Of a stretch of 64,000 nt of DNA, positions 37,676-48,476 are shown in pieces; within the stretch, counting starts at the first letter, position 1; the number at the start of each line of letters is the position of its first letter. Where the stretch lies: the NCBI RefSeq assembly GCF_002150805.1, contig NZ_MTBA01000003.1, forward strand, positions 620,001-684,000. The letters are read 5' to 3'. Under the pieces are notes generated by a model that saw only the letters and a list, made by a program, of their open reading frames with translations, searched no databases and had not been told where the DNA came from. This DNA comes from Oceanospirillum sanctuarii (GTDB lineage: Bacteria > Pseudomonadota > Gammaproteobacteria > Pseudomonadales > Halomonadaceae). Made by a program: the position numbers and the translations under genes.

Positions 37676-38479
37676 ATGGCACCTGTTCCATTAGATACTC
37701 AGGCGCTTTGGCGTGAGATGCAGGACGAGGCCCGCTTAGAAGCGGAGCGTGAACCTTTTCTGGCAAGTTACTTCCACAGCACGATTATTGGTCATAATGA
37801 TCTGGCCAGTGCACTGTCTTATCTGTTGGCGGTCAAGCTGGCGGATGATGTAATGCCTGCGGTCAGTCTGCGTGAACTGATCGAAGAAGCCTTTAACAGT
37901 GGTTGTCAGATTATGCAGGCAACCTGCCAGGATATCGTGGCGGTACGTGACCGTGACCCGGCCATCTCACAACTGTCTACTGTGTTGCTCTATCTGAAAG
38001 GTTTTCATGCCCTGCAGGCGTATCGTGTTGCGCACTGCATGTGGTGTCATGGGCGTCGCTCTATGGCTCTGTATCTGCAGAGCCGGATCAGTCAGGTATT
38101 TCAGGTGGATATTCACCCGGCGGCCAAGATTGGTCGTGGTGTGATGTTTGACCATGCCACCGGGATTGTTATCGGTGAAACCTGCGTGATTGAAAATGAT
38201 GTTTCTATTCTGCAGAACGTGACCCTTGGCGGAACCGGTAAAGAGTGTGGCGATCGTCACCCGAAAATCCGTGAAGGTGTACTGATCGCTGCGGGTGCCA
38301 AGATCTTCGGCAATATCGAAATCGGTGCCGGCGCTAAAGTTGGTGGTGGCTCTGTGGTACTGGAAAACGTACCGCCACACACCACGGTTGTCGGTGTGCC
38401 TGCCAAGATTGTCGGCAGCTCAGGTTGTGAGAAGCCTGCGCTGGATATGAATCAACAGATCTCAAGCGCCGAAAGCTGA
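37676..38479 (+). CDS. cysE: Serine O-acetyltransferase
   Basis: CysE acetylates serine with acetyl-CoA, the first step of cysteine synthesis. The 267-residue protein has the N-terminal helical SATase domain (LWREMQDEARLEAEREPFLASYFHSTII) and a left-handed beta-helix with the catalytic FDHATGIVIGETCVIENDV. The C-terminal tail ends MNQQISSAES, without the final Ile that binds O-acetylserine sulfhydrylase in E. coli. It sits between dnaJ and dapB, which are neighbours in most relatives, so this location is unusual. GAGG is present upstream of the ATG. Confidence 0.95.
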   Translation: MAPVPLDTQALWREMQDEARLEAEREPFLASYFHSTIIGHNDLASALSYLLAVKLADDVMPAVSLRELIEEAFNSGCQIMQATCQDIVAVRDRDPAISQLSTVLLYLKGFHALQAYRVAHCMWCHGRRSMALYLQSRISQVFQVDIHPAAKIGRGVMFDHATGIVIGETCVIENDVSILQNVTLGGTGKECGDRHPKIREGVLIAAGAKIFGNIEIGAGAKVGGGSVVLENVPPHTTVVGVPAKIVGSSGCEKPALDMNQQISSAES

Positions 38480-38485
38480 GTCTGA

Positions 38486-39343
<858 letters not shown>

Positions 39344-39491
39344 AGTTTGATTCAGCGCTAACTGGCTGAAGGCCCGATGTTTTCAGACTTTGGCTAAAAT
39401 TAGCCTCAGGAAGTCGTGGACGCAGCGGGCTAAATTGCCTAGAATACTGCGGATTACTGGCCAGACTCAGGCCAAATCACACCAAATTATA

Positions 39492-39530
39492 AAAAAAGCG
39501 GGATGGAACTATGTTTCATCTCGCTTTTTT
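39492..39530 (+). terminator. Intrinsic terminator between dapB and carA
   Basis: AAAAAAGCG-G-GATG...CATC-T-CGCTTTTTT, an imperfect stem of about 14 bp with one internal mismatch, extended by AAC/GTT at the top, and a T-run. carA therefore has its own promoter downstream. Confidence 0.85.
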
Positions 39531-39618
39531 GCAGCTGTAGTACGGGGTTTTTCAGCAGAATTACCCTGACCAGTTCAGAGCTTATCAGATCAGAATCGCG
39601 CGACGGGAGGAGGTTGAC

Positions 39619-40764
39619 TTGAACAGACCAGCCATATTGGCCCTTGAAGACGGCAGTGTATTTCAGGGTGTGGCCATTGGTAATGATGGCATCACCAGTG
39701 GTGAGGTGGTATTTAACACCTCAATGACCGGATATCAGGAAATCCTGACAGATCCATCCTATACCAAACAGATTGTTACCCTCACTTATCCTCATATCGG
39801 CAATACCGGCACCAACAGCGAAGACGTTGAATCCGACAGCGTTTGTGCTTCCGGTCTTATTATCCGTGACCTGCCTCTGCTGGCCAGCAGCTTCCGTAAT
39901 CAGAAATCACTTGATGACTATCTGAAAGAGAACGGCATTGTTGCGATCGCGGATATCGATACCCGTCGTCTGACCCGTATTCTGCGTGAGAAAGGTTCTC
40001 TGCGTGGCGCAATTGTTGCCGGCAGTGATATCTCCGAAGCACAGGCTCTGGAAGCGGCTAACGCCTTCCCGGGTCTGAAAGGCATGGATCTGGCCAAAGA
40101 AGTGACTACCCGTCAGTCATACCGCTGGAACCAGTCAAGCTGGGAACTGGGCAAAGGCTACATCCATCGCGATGACAGTGAACTGCCATTCCACGTGGTA
40201 GCTTACGACTACGGTGTTAAGTACAACATTCTGCGTATGCTGGTTGAGCGCGGTTGCCAGCTGACAGTTGTACCTGCACAGACGCCTGCGAGCGAAGTTC
40301 TGGCTCTGAATCCGGACGGTGTGTTCCTGTCCAACGGCCCTGGTGATCCGGAGCCGTGTGATTACGCTATCGCAGCGATCAAAGAGATTCTGGAAACTGA
40401 TATTCCTGTATTTGGTATCTGTCTGGGTCACCAGCTTCTGGCTCTGGCCAGCGGCGCGCAAACTGAAAAAATGAAGTTCGGTCACCACGGTGCAAACCAC
40501 CCGGTGCAGAGCCTGGACGACAAAACGGTAATGATCACCAGCCAGAACCACGGTTTTGCGGTGAAAGAAGATGCACTGCCTGCGAACCTGCGTGCGACTC
40601 ACAAGTCGCTGTTTGACGGTTCTCTACAGGGTATTGAGCGTACCGATAAGAAAGCGTTCAGCTTCCAGGGTCACCCTGAAGCAAGCCCTGGCCCACGCGA
40701 TGTAGCGCCTCTGTTCGATCGTTTTATCGACAACATCAAGGCCTACGTGGAAAAGCGCGGTTAA
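39619..40764 (+). CDS. carA: Carbamoyl-phosphate synthase small subunit
   Basis: CarA is the glutaminase subunit that feeds ammonia to CarB for arginine and pyrimidine synthesis. The 381-residue protein has the N-terminal CarA domain ([33 protein letters not shown]) and a class I amidotransferase domain with [24 protein letters not shown], catalytic Cys in [13 protein letters not shown], and the His/Glu pair in [11 protein letters not shown]. The start codon is TTG 39619, supported by GGGAGGAGG 5 nt upstream. Confidence 0.97.
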   Translation: MNRPAILALEDGSVFQGVAIGNDGITSGEVVFNTSMTGYQEILTDPSYTKQIVTLTYPHIGNTGTNSEDVESDSVCASGLIIRDLPLLASSFRNQKSLDDYLKENGIVAIADIDTRRLTRILREKGSLRGAIVAGSDISEAQALEAANAFPGLKGMDLAKEVTTRQSYRWNQSSWELGKGYIHRDDSELPFHVVAYDYGVKYNILRMLVERGCQLTVVPAQTPASEVLALNPDGVFLSNGPGDPEPCDYAIAAIKEILETDIPVFGICLGHQLLALASGAQTEKMKFGHHGANHPVQSLDDKTVMITSQNHGFAVKEDALPANLRATHKSLFDGSLQGIERTDKKAFSFQGHPEASPGPRDVAPLFDRFIDNIKAYVEKRG

Positions 40765-40776
40765 CAGTATCTGAAA

Positions 40777-40796
40777 TGACCCGGTAAGCCGGGTCA
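40777..40796 (+). repeat. Intercistronic hairpin between carA and carB
   Basis: TGACCCGG-TAAG-CCGGGTCA is a perfect 8-bp stem without a following T-run, 13 bp after the carA stop. It is not a typical terminator; it may protect or process the carAB message. Confidence 0.6.
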
Positions 40797-40842
40797 GCGA
40801 TGCTGAACTGATACCAACCGAATTTTTAGTGTGTGAGTGACC

Positions 40843-43800
40843 ATGCCAAAACGTACCGACATAGAAAGTATTCTGATTCTGGGCGCAGGCCCAATCATCA
40901 TTGGTCAGGCCTGTGAGTTTGACTATTCCGGCGCACAGGCTTGTAAAGCACTGCGTGAAGAGGGTTACCGTGTAATTCTGGTGAACTCTAACCCGGCAAC
41001 CATTATGACTGATCCGGCGATGGCTGATGCGACCTACATCGAGCCGATCACCTGGCAGACTGTTGCTAAGATCATCGAGAAAGAGCGTCCGGATGCGGTT
41101 CTGCCGACCATGGGCGGCCAGACAGCACTGAACTGTGCTCTGGATCTGGAAAAGCACGGCGTACTGAAAGAGTTCGGTGTGGAAATGATCGGTGCTAACG
41201 CCGACACCATCGACAAAGCTGAAAACCGTGAGCGTTTTGACCAGGCGATGAAAAACATCGGTCTGGAATGTCCGCGTGCTGATATCGCGCACACCATGGA
41301 AGAAGCGTGGGAAGTACAGGCGAAACTGGGTTTCCCTTGCATCATCCGTCCTTCTTTCACCATGGGTGGTACCGGTGGCGGCATCGCGTACAACAAAGAA
41401 GAGTTTGAAGAGATCTGTACCCGTGGTCTGGACCTGTCGCCAACCAACGAGCTGCTGATCGACGAATCCCTGATCGGCTGGAAAGAGTACGAGATGGAAG
41501 TTGTTCGTGACAAAAACGACAACTGCATCATCGTTTGTGCCATCGAAAACTTCGATGCGATGGGTGTTCACACCGGTGACTCCATCACAGTTGCACCGGC
41601 TCAGACTCTGACCGACAAAGAATACCAGATCATGCGTGACGCCTCTCTGGCGGTACTGCGCGAGATCGGCGTAGAGACCGGTGGTTCCAACGTACAGTTC
41701 GGTATGGATCCTAAGACCGGCCGTATGGTTGTGATCGAGATGAACCCGCGTGTATCCCGTTCTTCTGCGCTGGCATCCAAAGCAACCGGTTTCCCGATCG
41801 CTAAGATCGCAGCCAAACTGGCGGTGGGTTACACCCTGGATGAGCTGCAGAACGATATTACCGGTGGTCGTACTCCGGCGTCTTTCGAGCCGTCTATCGA
41901 CTACGTGGTTACCAAGATTCCTCGTTTCACCTTCGAGAAATTCCCGCAGGCTAACGACCGTCTGACCACTCAGATGAAGTCTGTTGGTGAGGTGATGGCG
42001 ATTGGCCGTACTCTGCAGGAATCTATGCAGAAAGCTCTGCGCGGTCTGGAAGTAGGCGCGACCGGTTTCGATCCGATTCTGGATACCGCTGAAGAAGGCT
42101 ACATGGATAAGCTGAAAGGCGAACTGCAGAACCCGGGTGCGGATCGTATCTGGTACATCGGTGATGCTTTCCGTCTGGGTATGAGCGTTGAAGAGCTGTA
42201 CGCGATCACAGGTGTTGATCCTTGGTTCCTGGTGCAGATCGAAGACATCATCAAAGATGAGCAGCGCGTTGCGAAAATGGGCATGGCTGAGCTGACTGAA
42301 GACGTAATCTTCCGTCTGAAGCGTAAAGGCTTCTCTGATGCGCGTCTGTCTGACCTGCTGGATGTGTCCGAAAAAGAATTCCGCAAGCTGCGTCAGAAGC
42401 TGGGCGTTCGCCCTGTGTACAAACGTGTTGATACCTGTGCCGCAGAATTTGCTTCTGATACCGCCTACATGTACTCCACTTATGAAGAAGAGTGTGAGGC
42501 AGATCCGAGCGACCGTGAGAAGATCATGGTTATCGGTGGCGGCCCTAACCGTATCGGTCAGGGTATTGAGTTTGACTACTGCTGTGTACACGCAGCACTG
42601 GCCGCTCGTGAAGACGGTTACGAAACCATCATGGTGAACTGTAACCCTGAGACGGTTTCTACTGACTACGACACTTCAGATCGTCTGTTCTTCGAACCGA
42701 TCACTCTGGAAGACGTGCTGGAAATCGTTGATAAAGAGAAGCCAAAAGGCGTAATCGTACAGTTCGGTGGTCAGACGCCGCTGAAACTGGCTCGTGAACT
42801 GGAAGCTGCTGGCGTGCCTATCATTGGTACTACTCCTGACGCGATCGACCGCGCAGAAGACCGTGAGCGTTTCCAGAAGATGATTGAACGTCTGGAACTG
42901 AAGCAGCCACCTAATGCGACGGCTCGTAGCCTGGATGAAGCTCTGCTGCTGGCTCAGAAGATCGGTTATCCGCTGGTTGTGCGTCCGTCCTACGTTCTGG
43001 GTGGTCGTGCGATGGAAATCGTATACAGCGATGAAGAGCTGAACCGCTACATGAACACCGCGGTTAAAGTGTCTAACGACAGCCCGGTTCTGCTGGATCA
43101 CTTCCTGAATGCAGCGATCGAAATCGATATTGATGCGGTATCTGACGGTAAGCAGGTTGTTATCGGCAGCATCATGCAGCACATCGAACAGGCGGGTGTT
43201 CACTCCGGTGACTCTGCGTGTTCTCTGCCTCCATACAGCCTGCCATCTGATGTACAGGATCAGATGCGCGATCAGGTTAAGCGTATGGCGCTGGAGCTGG
43301 GTGTTGTTGGTCTGATGAACGTTCAGCTGGCGTGGCAGGACGGTGAGATCTACGTGATCGAGGTTAACCCTCGTGCATCCCGTACGGTTCCTTTCGTGTC
43401 CAAGTGTATCGGTACCTCTCTGGCTAAAGTGGCTGCGCGCTGCATGACCGGTATCTCTCTGGAGGAGCAGGGCTTCACTAAAGAGATCGTTCCGACACTG
43501 TACAACGTAAAAGAAGCGGTATTCCCGTTCAACAAATTCCAGGGTGTGGATCCGATCCTGAGTCCTGAGATGAAGTCTACCGGTGAAGTTATGGGTACCG
43601 GTGATACCTTCGCTGAAGCTTTCCTGAAAGCACAGCAGGGTGCAGGTGAGCAGATGCCTAAGAATGGCGGTCGTGCGATCCTGAGTGTTCGTGAAGCAGA
43701 TAAGGTAGCGGTTGTTGACGTGGCTAAGTCTCTGCAGAAACTGGGCTTTGAGCTGCTGGCGACTCGCGGTACTGCTAAGGTTCTGGAAGAAGCGAATATC

Positions 43801-44067
43801 CCGGTTGAAGTGGTTAACAAGGTGAACGAAGGTCGTCCACACCTGGTTGATATGCTGAAAAACGACGAGATCTCCTACGTGGTTAACACCACTGAAGGTC
43901 GTAAGGCGATTGCGGATTCTTCCACTATCCGTCGTACAGCACTGCAGCACAAGGTGGCCTACACCACGACTCTGGCGGCTGCTAAAGCGGTATGTCTGGC
44001 TCTGGAGTATGGTGATGAGATCAACGTTCGTCGCCTGCAGGATATCCATTCAGGAGTTAACGCATGA
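40843..44067 (+). CDS. carB: Carbamoyl-phosphate synthase large subunit
   Basis: CarB makes carbamoyl phosphate from bicarbonate, ammonia and two ATP. The 1074-residue protein begins [32 protein letters not shown] in parts identical to E. coli CarB. It has two homologous ATP-grasp halves, with [20 protein letters not shown] in the first and [20 protein letters not shown] in the second, and a C-terminal MGS-like allosteric domain from about residue 935. I use ATG 40843; GTG 40837 two codons earlier is also open. It overlaps greA by ATGA. Confidence 0.98.
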   Translation: MPKRTDIESILILGAGPIIIGQACEFDYSGAQACKALREEGYRVILVNSNPATIMTDPAMADATYIEPITWQTVAKIIEKERPDAVLPTMGGQTALNCALDLEKHGVLKEFGVEMIGANADTIDKAENRERFDQAMKNIGLECPRADIAHTMEEAWEVQAKLGFPCIIRPSFTMGGTGGGIAYNKEEFEEICTRGLDLSPTNELLIDESLIGWKEYEMEVVRDKNDNCIIVCAIENFDAMGVHTGDSITVAPAQTLTDKEYQIMRDASLAVLREIGVETGGSNVQFGMDPKTGRMVVIEMNPRVSRSSALASKATGFPIAKIAAKLAVGYTLDELQNDITGGRTPASFEPSIDYVVTKIPRFTFEKFPQANDRLTTQMKSVGEVMAIGRTLQESMQKALRGLEVGATGFDPILDTAEEGYMDKLKGELQNPGADRIWYIGDAFRLGMSVEELYAITGVDPWFLVQIEDIIKDEQRVAKMGMAELTEDVIFRLKRKGFSDARLSDLLDVSEKEFRKLRQKLGVRPVYKRVDTCAAEFASDTAYMYSTYEEECEADPSDREKIMVIGGGPNRIGQGIEFDYCCVHAALAAREDGYETIMVNCNPETVSTDYDTSDRLFFEPITLEDVLEIVDKEKPKGVIVQFGGQTPLKLARELEAAGVPIIGTTPDAIDRAEDRERFQKMIERLELKQPPNATARSLDEALLLAQKIGYPLVVRPSYVLGGRAMEIVYSDEELNRYMNTAVKVSNDSPVLLDHFLNAAIEIDIDAVSDGKQVVIGSIMQHIEQAGVHSGDSACSLPPYSLPSDVQDQMRDQVKRMALELGVVGLMNVQLAWQDGEIYVIEVNPRASRTVPFVSKCIGTSLAKVAARCMTGISLEEQGFTKEIVPTLYNVKEAVFPFNKFQGVDPILSPEMKSTGEVMGTGDTFAEAFLKAQQGAGEQMPKNGGRAILSVREADKVAVVDVAKSLQKLGFELLATRGTAKVLEEANIPVEVVNKVNEGRPHLVDMLKNDEISYVVNTTEGRKAIADSSTIRRTALQHKVAYTTTLAAAKAVCLALEYGDEINVRRLQDIHSGVNA

Positions 44068-44546
44068 GCGTAAACCGTTTCCCAATGACTGTCGAAGGCG
44101 AACAGCGCCTTCGTGCAGAACTTGACGATCTGAAGTCTGTCCAGCGTCCACGGGTTATTGAAGCGATTGCTGAAGCCCGTGAACATGGCGATCTGAAAGA
44201 GAATGCTGAATACCATGCTGCCCGTGAGCAGCAGGGCTTTATCGAAGGCCGTATTCAAGAGCTGGAGGGCAAACTGTCCACCGCTCAGGTGATCGATATC
44301 ACTACTATTCCGAAAAGTGGCAAGGTGATCTTTGGTACCACGGTTGATCTGTACAACTTGGATACTGAAGCTGAAGTGCGCTACCAGATCGTTGGTGACG
44401 ACGAAGCGGATATTAAAGCCGGAAAGATTTCGGTGAACTCACCTATCGCCCGTGCCCTGATCGGCAAGGAAGAAGGTGACGTTGTCGTGGTGGTAACACC
44501 AGGCGGCGAAGTGGAGTACGAGATTTCGGAAGTACACCACATCTAA
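44064..44546 (+). CDS. greA: Transcription elongation factor GreA
   Basis: GreA rescues backtracked RNA polymerase by stimulating transcript cleavage. The 160-residue protein has the N-terminal coiled coil ([16 protein letters not shown]) with the acidic tip segment [21 protein letters not shown] and the C-terminal FKBP-like domain with [33 protein letters not shown]. Its ATG overlaps the carB stop, so the two are translationally coupled. A very strong terminator follows. Confidence 0.98.
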   Translation: MSVNRFPMTVEGEQRLRAELDDLKSVQRPRVIEAIAEAREHGDLKENAEYHAAREQQGFIEGRIQELEGKLSTAQVIDITTIPKSGKVIFGTTVDLYNLDTEAEVRYQIVGDDEADIKAGKISVNSPIARALIGKEEGDVVVVVTPGGEVEYEISEVHHI

Positions 44547-44550
44547 AAAA

Positions 44551-44574
44551 ATAAGGGGGCTTTTGCCCCCTTAT
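44551..44574 (+). terminator. Intrinsic terminator of carB-greA
   Basis: ATAAGGGGGC (44551-44560), loop TTTT, GCCCCCTTAT (44565-44574): a perfect 10-bp stem right after the greA stop codon. Confidence 0.9.
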
Positions 44575-44652
44575 TTGATTTGTACCGTAGAACTTTTATG
44601 ACCGGATGCGATGATCAGGTCGGAGGTTCTTCGGGTTCAGGCAGTTTCGCCT

Positions 44653-44696
44653 GTGACCGCTGAATGTATCACCGGTGACGGCTGAAGGTATCAGCG
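44653..44696 (+). repeat. Tandem 22-bp repeat at the yhbY 3' end
   Basis: Two adjacent 22-bp copies (44653-44674 and 44675-44696) share the pattern GTGAC-GCTGAA-GTATCA-CG and differ at three positions. The second copy includes the last codons and stop of yhbY, so the 3' end of that gene has been partly duplicated. Confidence 0.75.
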
Positions 44697-45014
44697 GTTC
44701 AGGTAATGCTCGTAGCGAACCAGATTGGACAGCTTGGCATTCTGCTCTTTGGCTTTGCGGAAGAAAACCGCCATTTTGCCAATGGTCTGAACCAGTTCTG
44801 CGCCTGTCTCTTTACGGATCTCTTCGATCAGCAACACTTTGCTTTCGCGGTCTGCAACGCTAACGCGAACCTTGATCAGCTCGTGATCGTTCAGTGCGCG
44901 ATCTACTTCGGCCAGAAGTCCATCGCTCAGACCGTTTTCAGAAACGATCACCACTGGATCCAGATGATGGGCGATAGAACGGTACTGTTTTTTAACTGCA
45001 GATGTCAGGGGCAT
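44691..45014 (-). CDS. yhbY: Ribosome assembly RNA-binding protein YhbY
   Basis: The 107-residue CRS1/YhbY-domain protein associates with pre-50S particles. It shows LTSAVKKQYRSIAHHLDPVVIVSENGLSDGLLAEVDRALNDHELIKVRV, with the GxxG-like loop, and the C-terminal KIGKMAVFFRKA-type strand (IGKMAVFFRKAKEQN). The start is ATG 45014; a longer frame to 45137 has no family similarity. It is divergent from ftsH. In most relatives rlmE lies in that gap; only a remnant remains here. Confidence 0.93.
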   Translation of the reverse strand: MPLTSAVKKQYRSIAHHLDPVVIVSENGLSDGLLAEVDRALNDHELIKVRVSVADRESKVLLIEEIRKETGAELVQTIGKMAVFFRKAKEQNAKLSNLVRYEHYLNR

Positions 45015-45184
45015 AAAACTTCCAGAAGTGCTTGCCTTGAATTTGGCTTGGGTAAAACCCACATTGTAGCTAAGTGCAGAGCGGATGGTAATCTCTGACC
45101 GGTGTTTGTTTACAGGAAATTTGTGGGGTTCGGTCAAAATCCGGTTTTGGACTGCAGGGTGTACATTTTATGATCATCATGTAC

Positions 45185-45398
45185 CGACAGCAGGCCATGT
45201 ATCGGAGGGGTGCTTGCACTTGAACGGGCTTCACGTACTCTTAAGAATGACAGTTTTTTCTGGTCAGGGAGTTTCAACGCAGGTGGTGTTACCTGCTTGA
45301 AAGACCCGTAAAGTCAGTTTAAAACAGTAATTACAAGGAAACCGGATGCCTCACGGGCAAGATCCAGAGAAGTTTACCTTCTCATCAAAGGATTTTAA
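45185..45398 (+). pseudogene. rlmE: Decayed remnant of rlmE (23S rRNA Um2552 methyltransferase)
   Basis: The 3' end of this stretch (45312-45398) encodes [12 protein letters not shown] then [16 protein letters not shown] and a stop, nearly the RlmE/FtsJ C-terminus (E. coli ...[20 protein letters not shown]...). Upstream, in changing frames, come YLLERPVKS (45290-45316), VFSGQG (45253-45270, compare VFQGEG), LALERASRTLKNDSFF (45213-45260, compare LALEMC...GGSF) and QQAMY (45188-45202, compare RAMY). Thus the C-terminal third survives with at least three frameshifts and a stop, and the SAM-binding part is gone. The position between yhbY and ftsH is where rlmE normally sits. Confidence 0.8.
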
Positions 45399-45500
45399 GG
45401 CTAAACCCTGGTCGGATGGTTGAACCGATTGGAGTATAGTATTGTCTATTAAGGATCCTGAAATGCAGGCAATCAAAGCGATCAAACAGAGGGTGAGCCC

Positions 45501-47546
45501 TTGAACGATATGGCAAAAAATTTAATTCTGTGGCTGATTATCGCTGCAGTGTTATTAACAGTTTTCAATAATTTCAGTGTTGATTCCTCACCACTGCGCA
45601 TGAACTACACCGACTTCATCGAAGAGGTGCAGCGTGATCAGGTGCGTAAGATTGTAGTGGATGGTTATACCATTACAGGTGAGCGTATCGACGGTAGCCG
45701 TTTTGAGACAATTCGTCCGGCGGTACAGGATCCTAAGCTGATGGATGATCTGATCCAGCACCAGGTGGTGGTGGAAGGTCGTCAGCCTGAACAGCAGAGT
45801 GTTTGGTCGCGTTTGCTGGTTGCCAGTTTCCCTATCCTGATTATTTTGGCGATTTTCTTCTTCTTTATGCGCCAGATGCAGGGCGGCGGTGGCGGCGGTA
45901 AAGGCCCGATGAGCTTCGGCAAGTCGAAGGCCCGTCTGTTGCCTCAGGATCAGATTAAAACCACTTTTGCTGACGTTGCCGGTGTTGACGAAGCTAAAGA
46001 GGAAGTGAAAGAACTGGTGGACTTCCTGCGTGATCCGGGCAAGTTCCAGCGCCTTGGCGGTAAGATTCCGCGCGGTGTCCTGATGGTTGGTCAGCCGGGT
46101 ACCGGTAAAACCATGCTGGCAAAAGCGATTGCCGGTGAAGCCAAAGTGCCTTTCTTCACGATCTCCGGTTCAGACTTTGTTGAGATGTTTGTTGGTGTCG
46201 GTGCTTCCCGTGTTCGTGACATGTTCGAGCAGGCTAAGAAGCAGGCACCTTGCATCATCTTTATTGATGAGATTGATGCGGTAGGTCGTCAGCGTGGCTC
46301 CGGCATGGGTGGTGGTCACGATGAGCGTGAACAGACGCTGAACCAGCTGCTGGTTGAAATGGACGGCTTTGAAGGTAACGAAGGCATCATCGTAATCGCA
46401 GCGACTAACCGTCCTGACGTTCTTGATGCTGCGCTACTGCGTCCGGGCCGTTTTGACCGTCAGGTAACGGTAGGTCTGCCTGATATCCGTGGTCGTGAAC
46501 AGATTCTGAAAGTGCACATGCGTAAAGTACCGATTGCTGATGACGTTGATCCGGCAATCATTGCTCGTGGTACGCCGGGTTTCTCCGGTGCTGATCTGGC
46601 AAACCTTGTTAACGAAGCTGCTCTGTTTGCTGCCCGTAGCGACAGCCGTCTGGTACGCATGGTTGAGTTTGATCTGGCGAAAGACAAGATCATCATGGGT
46701 ACTGAACGTAAGAACATGGTGATGTCTGAGAAAGAGAAGCTGAATACGGCTTATCACGAAGCAGGTCACGCTATTGTTGGACGTCTGGTGCCTGAACACG
46801 ACCCTGTTTACAAGGTGAGTATTATTCCGCGTGGGCGTGCACTGGGTGTAACCATGTTCCTGCCTGAAGAAGACCGTTACAGCCACAGCCGTACTGGTTT
46901 GCTGAGCCAGATCTGCAGTCTTTATGGTGGCCGTATTGCTGAAGAGATGACGCTGGGCTTTGATGGTGTCACTACAGGTGCTTCTAACGATATTAAGCGC
47001 GCTACCGAGATTGCCCACAGCATGGTAACCAAGTGGGGCTTGTCCCGTGAGATGGGTCCGCTGATGTACAACGAAGATGAGTCACACCAGTTCCTGGGTG
47101 GTCCGTCTGGTGGTGCTGCCGGTAAATTCTCCTCTGCTGAGATCTCTAGCAAGCTCGACAAAGAAGTGCGTGGCATCATTGATGAGTGCTATGACCGTGC
47201 AATGCAGCTTCTGACGGATAATCGCGATAAGCTGGATATGATGGCTGATGCTCTGATGAAGTATGAAACCATTGATGCCAAGCAGATCGATGCCATCATG
47301 GAAGGTCGTGAGCCGGAAGCACCTGAAGGTTGGGTAGAAAAAGGTCATGCGGCGGCAGAAGAAACTCAGGAGCCAAAATCAGAAGCTGTAGAGTCTTCTA
47401 ATGTGTCTCCGATTCGTCCTGAGGCGGATGCGGAAAAGGCTCAGGATGATAGCTCTGAAGTTAAGTCTGAAGATGATTCCGATGGCGGCTCAGAGGTTAA
47501 GCGTGATACTGATTCTGATGGTGATAAGCCGAAAGGTCAGGACTAA
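45501..47546 (+). CDS. ftsH: ATP-dependent zinc metalloprotease FtsH
   Basis: The membrane-bound AAA+ protease degrades sigma-32, LpxC and damaged membrane proteins. Of 681 residues, TM1 is at about 7-25 ([15 protein letters not shown]). A periplasmic domain follows, then TM2 ([15 protein letters not shown]), the AAA module with Walker A GQPGTGKT near residue 196, [15 protein letters not shown] and the SRH GRFDRQ, and the protease His motif HEAGH at 419. An extra acidic, Ser/Asp-rich C-terminal tail of about 50 residues is present. The start TTG 45501 has GAGGGTGA 7 nt upstream; ATG 45510 is the alternative. Confidence 0.97.
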   Translation: MNDMAKNLILWLIIAAVLLTVFNNFSVDSSPLRMNYTDFIEEVQRDQVRKIVVDGYTITGERIDGSRFETIRPAVQDPKLMDDLIQHQVVVEGRQPEQQSVWSRLLVASFPILIILAIFFFFMRQMQGGGGGGKGPMSFGKSKARLLPQDQIKTTFADVAGVDEAKEEVKELVDFLRDPGKFQRLGGKIPRGVLMVGQPGTGKTMLAKAIAGEAKVPFFTISGSDFVEMFVGVGASRVRDMFEQAKKQAPCIIFIDEIDAVGRQRGSGMGGGHDEREQTLNQLLVEMDGFEGNEGIIVIAATNRPDVLDAALLRPGRFDRQVTVGLPDIRGREQILKVHMRKVPIADDVDPAIIARGTPGFSGADLANLVNEAALFAARSDSRLVRMVEFDLAKDKIIMGTERKNMVMSEKEKLNTAYHEAGHAIVGRLVPEHDPVYKVSIIPRGRALGVTMFLPEEDRYSHSRTGLLSQICSLYGGRIAEEMTLGFDGVTTGASNDIKRATEIAHSMVTKWGLSREMGPLMYNEDESHQFLGGPSGGAAGKFSSAEISSKLDKEVRGIIDECYDRAMQLLTDNRDKLDMMADALMKYETIDAKQIDAIMEGREPEAPEGWVEKGHAAAEETQEPKSEAVESSNVSPIRPEADAEKAQDDSSEVKSEDDSDGGSEVKRDTDSDGDKPKGQD

Positions 47547-47578
47547 GTCTTAGCCGACTGAATCGCTTGCCTAAGAAG

Positions 47579-47647
47579 AAGGGCGTGATTTAAAGTGTTT
47601 GATTTTAAAGCGGGAAAGCTTGATGTCGAACCTTGAATCACGCCCTT
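47579..47647 (+). promoter_or_regulatory. Terminator-like hairpin enclosing the folP start codon
   Basis: AAGGGCGTGATT (47579-47590) is perfectly complementary to AATCACGCCCTT (47636-47647), followed by TTT-C-TTTT. The 45-nt loop contains the folP ribosome-binding region and ATG 47623; the right arm is made of folP codons 5-9. The structure could end ftsH transcripts and/or sequester folP initiation. Confidence 0.55.
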
Positions 47648-48474
47648 TTTCTTTTGCTCGTCATACACTGGATCTGAATAAAATTCAGGTCATGGGTATT
47701 CTTAATGTGACTCCGGATTCCTTCTCTGATGGTGGTCGTCACAACGGACTGGATGCCGCTCTGCGTCATGCTGAACAGATGATAAAAGCTGGTGCGACAC
47801 TGATCGATGTTGGTGGAGAGTCGACCCGGCCGGGTGCTGCGATTGTGCCTGAGCAGGAAGAGCTGGATCGTGTTGTGCCTGTGGTAGAGGCGCTGGTAAA
47901 AGAGTTTGATGCCTTGGTTTCTGTGGACACCAGCACAGCTGCAGTGATCACTGAATCTGCAAAAGCAGGTGCTGGCTTAATTAATGATGTCCGCGCATTG
48001 GAAAAAGAAGGTGCGCTACAGGCGGCAGCGGCTACTGGGTTGCCTGTCTGTCTGATGCACATGCAGGGTCAGCCGCAGAACATGCAGGATGATCCCTCCT
48101 ATGGCAACCTGCTCCGTGAAGTAACGGGCTATCTGCAGAAGCGAATCGATGCTTGTCTTCAGGCAGGAATTGCAAAAGAGAAGATTATTCTTGATCCGGG
48201 TTATGGCTTTGGAAAAAGTGTTGAGCATAATTGCAGCCTGATCAAGCACTTAAAAGATATTTCAGACTTGGGTTACCCCCTGCTGACGGGAACGTCCCGT
48301 AAAAGCATGCTGGGGGCGATAACAGGCAAAGACGTACCGGCAGAGCGGATTAGTGCGAGTGTCGCTAGTGCACTGATTTGTGCTCAGCAGGGAGCATGGA
48401 TCTTGCGGGTACATGATGTAGAAGAAACAATTGATGCACTGAAGGTCTATCAGGCAGTGCAGGGAGCAGAATAA
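47623..48474 (+). CDS. folP: Dihydropteroate synthase
   Basis: FolP condenses p-aminobenzoate with dihydropterin pyrophosphate in folate synthesis and is the sulfonamide target. The 283-residue TIM barrel has [28 protein letters not shown], the IND(V)RAL segment, [31 protein letters not shown] and IIRVHD-like ILRVHD. The start ATG 47623 is chosen from family length; TTG 47599 is in frame upstream. The 5' end lies inside a long-loop hairpin (see 47579-47647). It is 2 bp upstream of glmM. Confidence 0.96.
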   Translation: MSNLESRPFSFARHTLDLNKIQVMGILNVTPDSFSDGGRHNGLDAALRHAEQMIKAGATLIDVGGESTRPGAAIVPEQEELDRVVPVVEALVKEFDALVSVDTSTAAVITESAKAGAGLINDVRALEKEGALQAAAATGLPVCLMHMQGQPQNMQDDPSYGNLLREVTGYLQKRIDACLQAGIAKEKIILDPGYGFGKSVEHNCSLIKHLKDISDLGYPLLTGTSRKSMLGAITGKDVPAERISASVASALICAQQGAWILRVHDVEETIDALKVYQAVQGAE

Positions 48475-48476
48475 AA

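Noticed and set aside
40624-42591. A 655-codon open frame antisense to carB
   Set aside because: It is the mirror of strong codon bias in carB, has no ribosome-binding site and shows no recognisable family. The same applies to the long frames opposite infB (53888-55591) and pnp (57470-59482).
45085-45300. A 71-codon plus-strand ORF upstream of ftsH
   Set aside because: Its frame crosses the rlmE remnant without matching RlmE through most of its length; it is a by-product of the decayed gene, not a new one.
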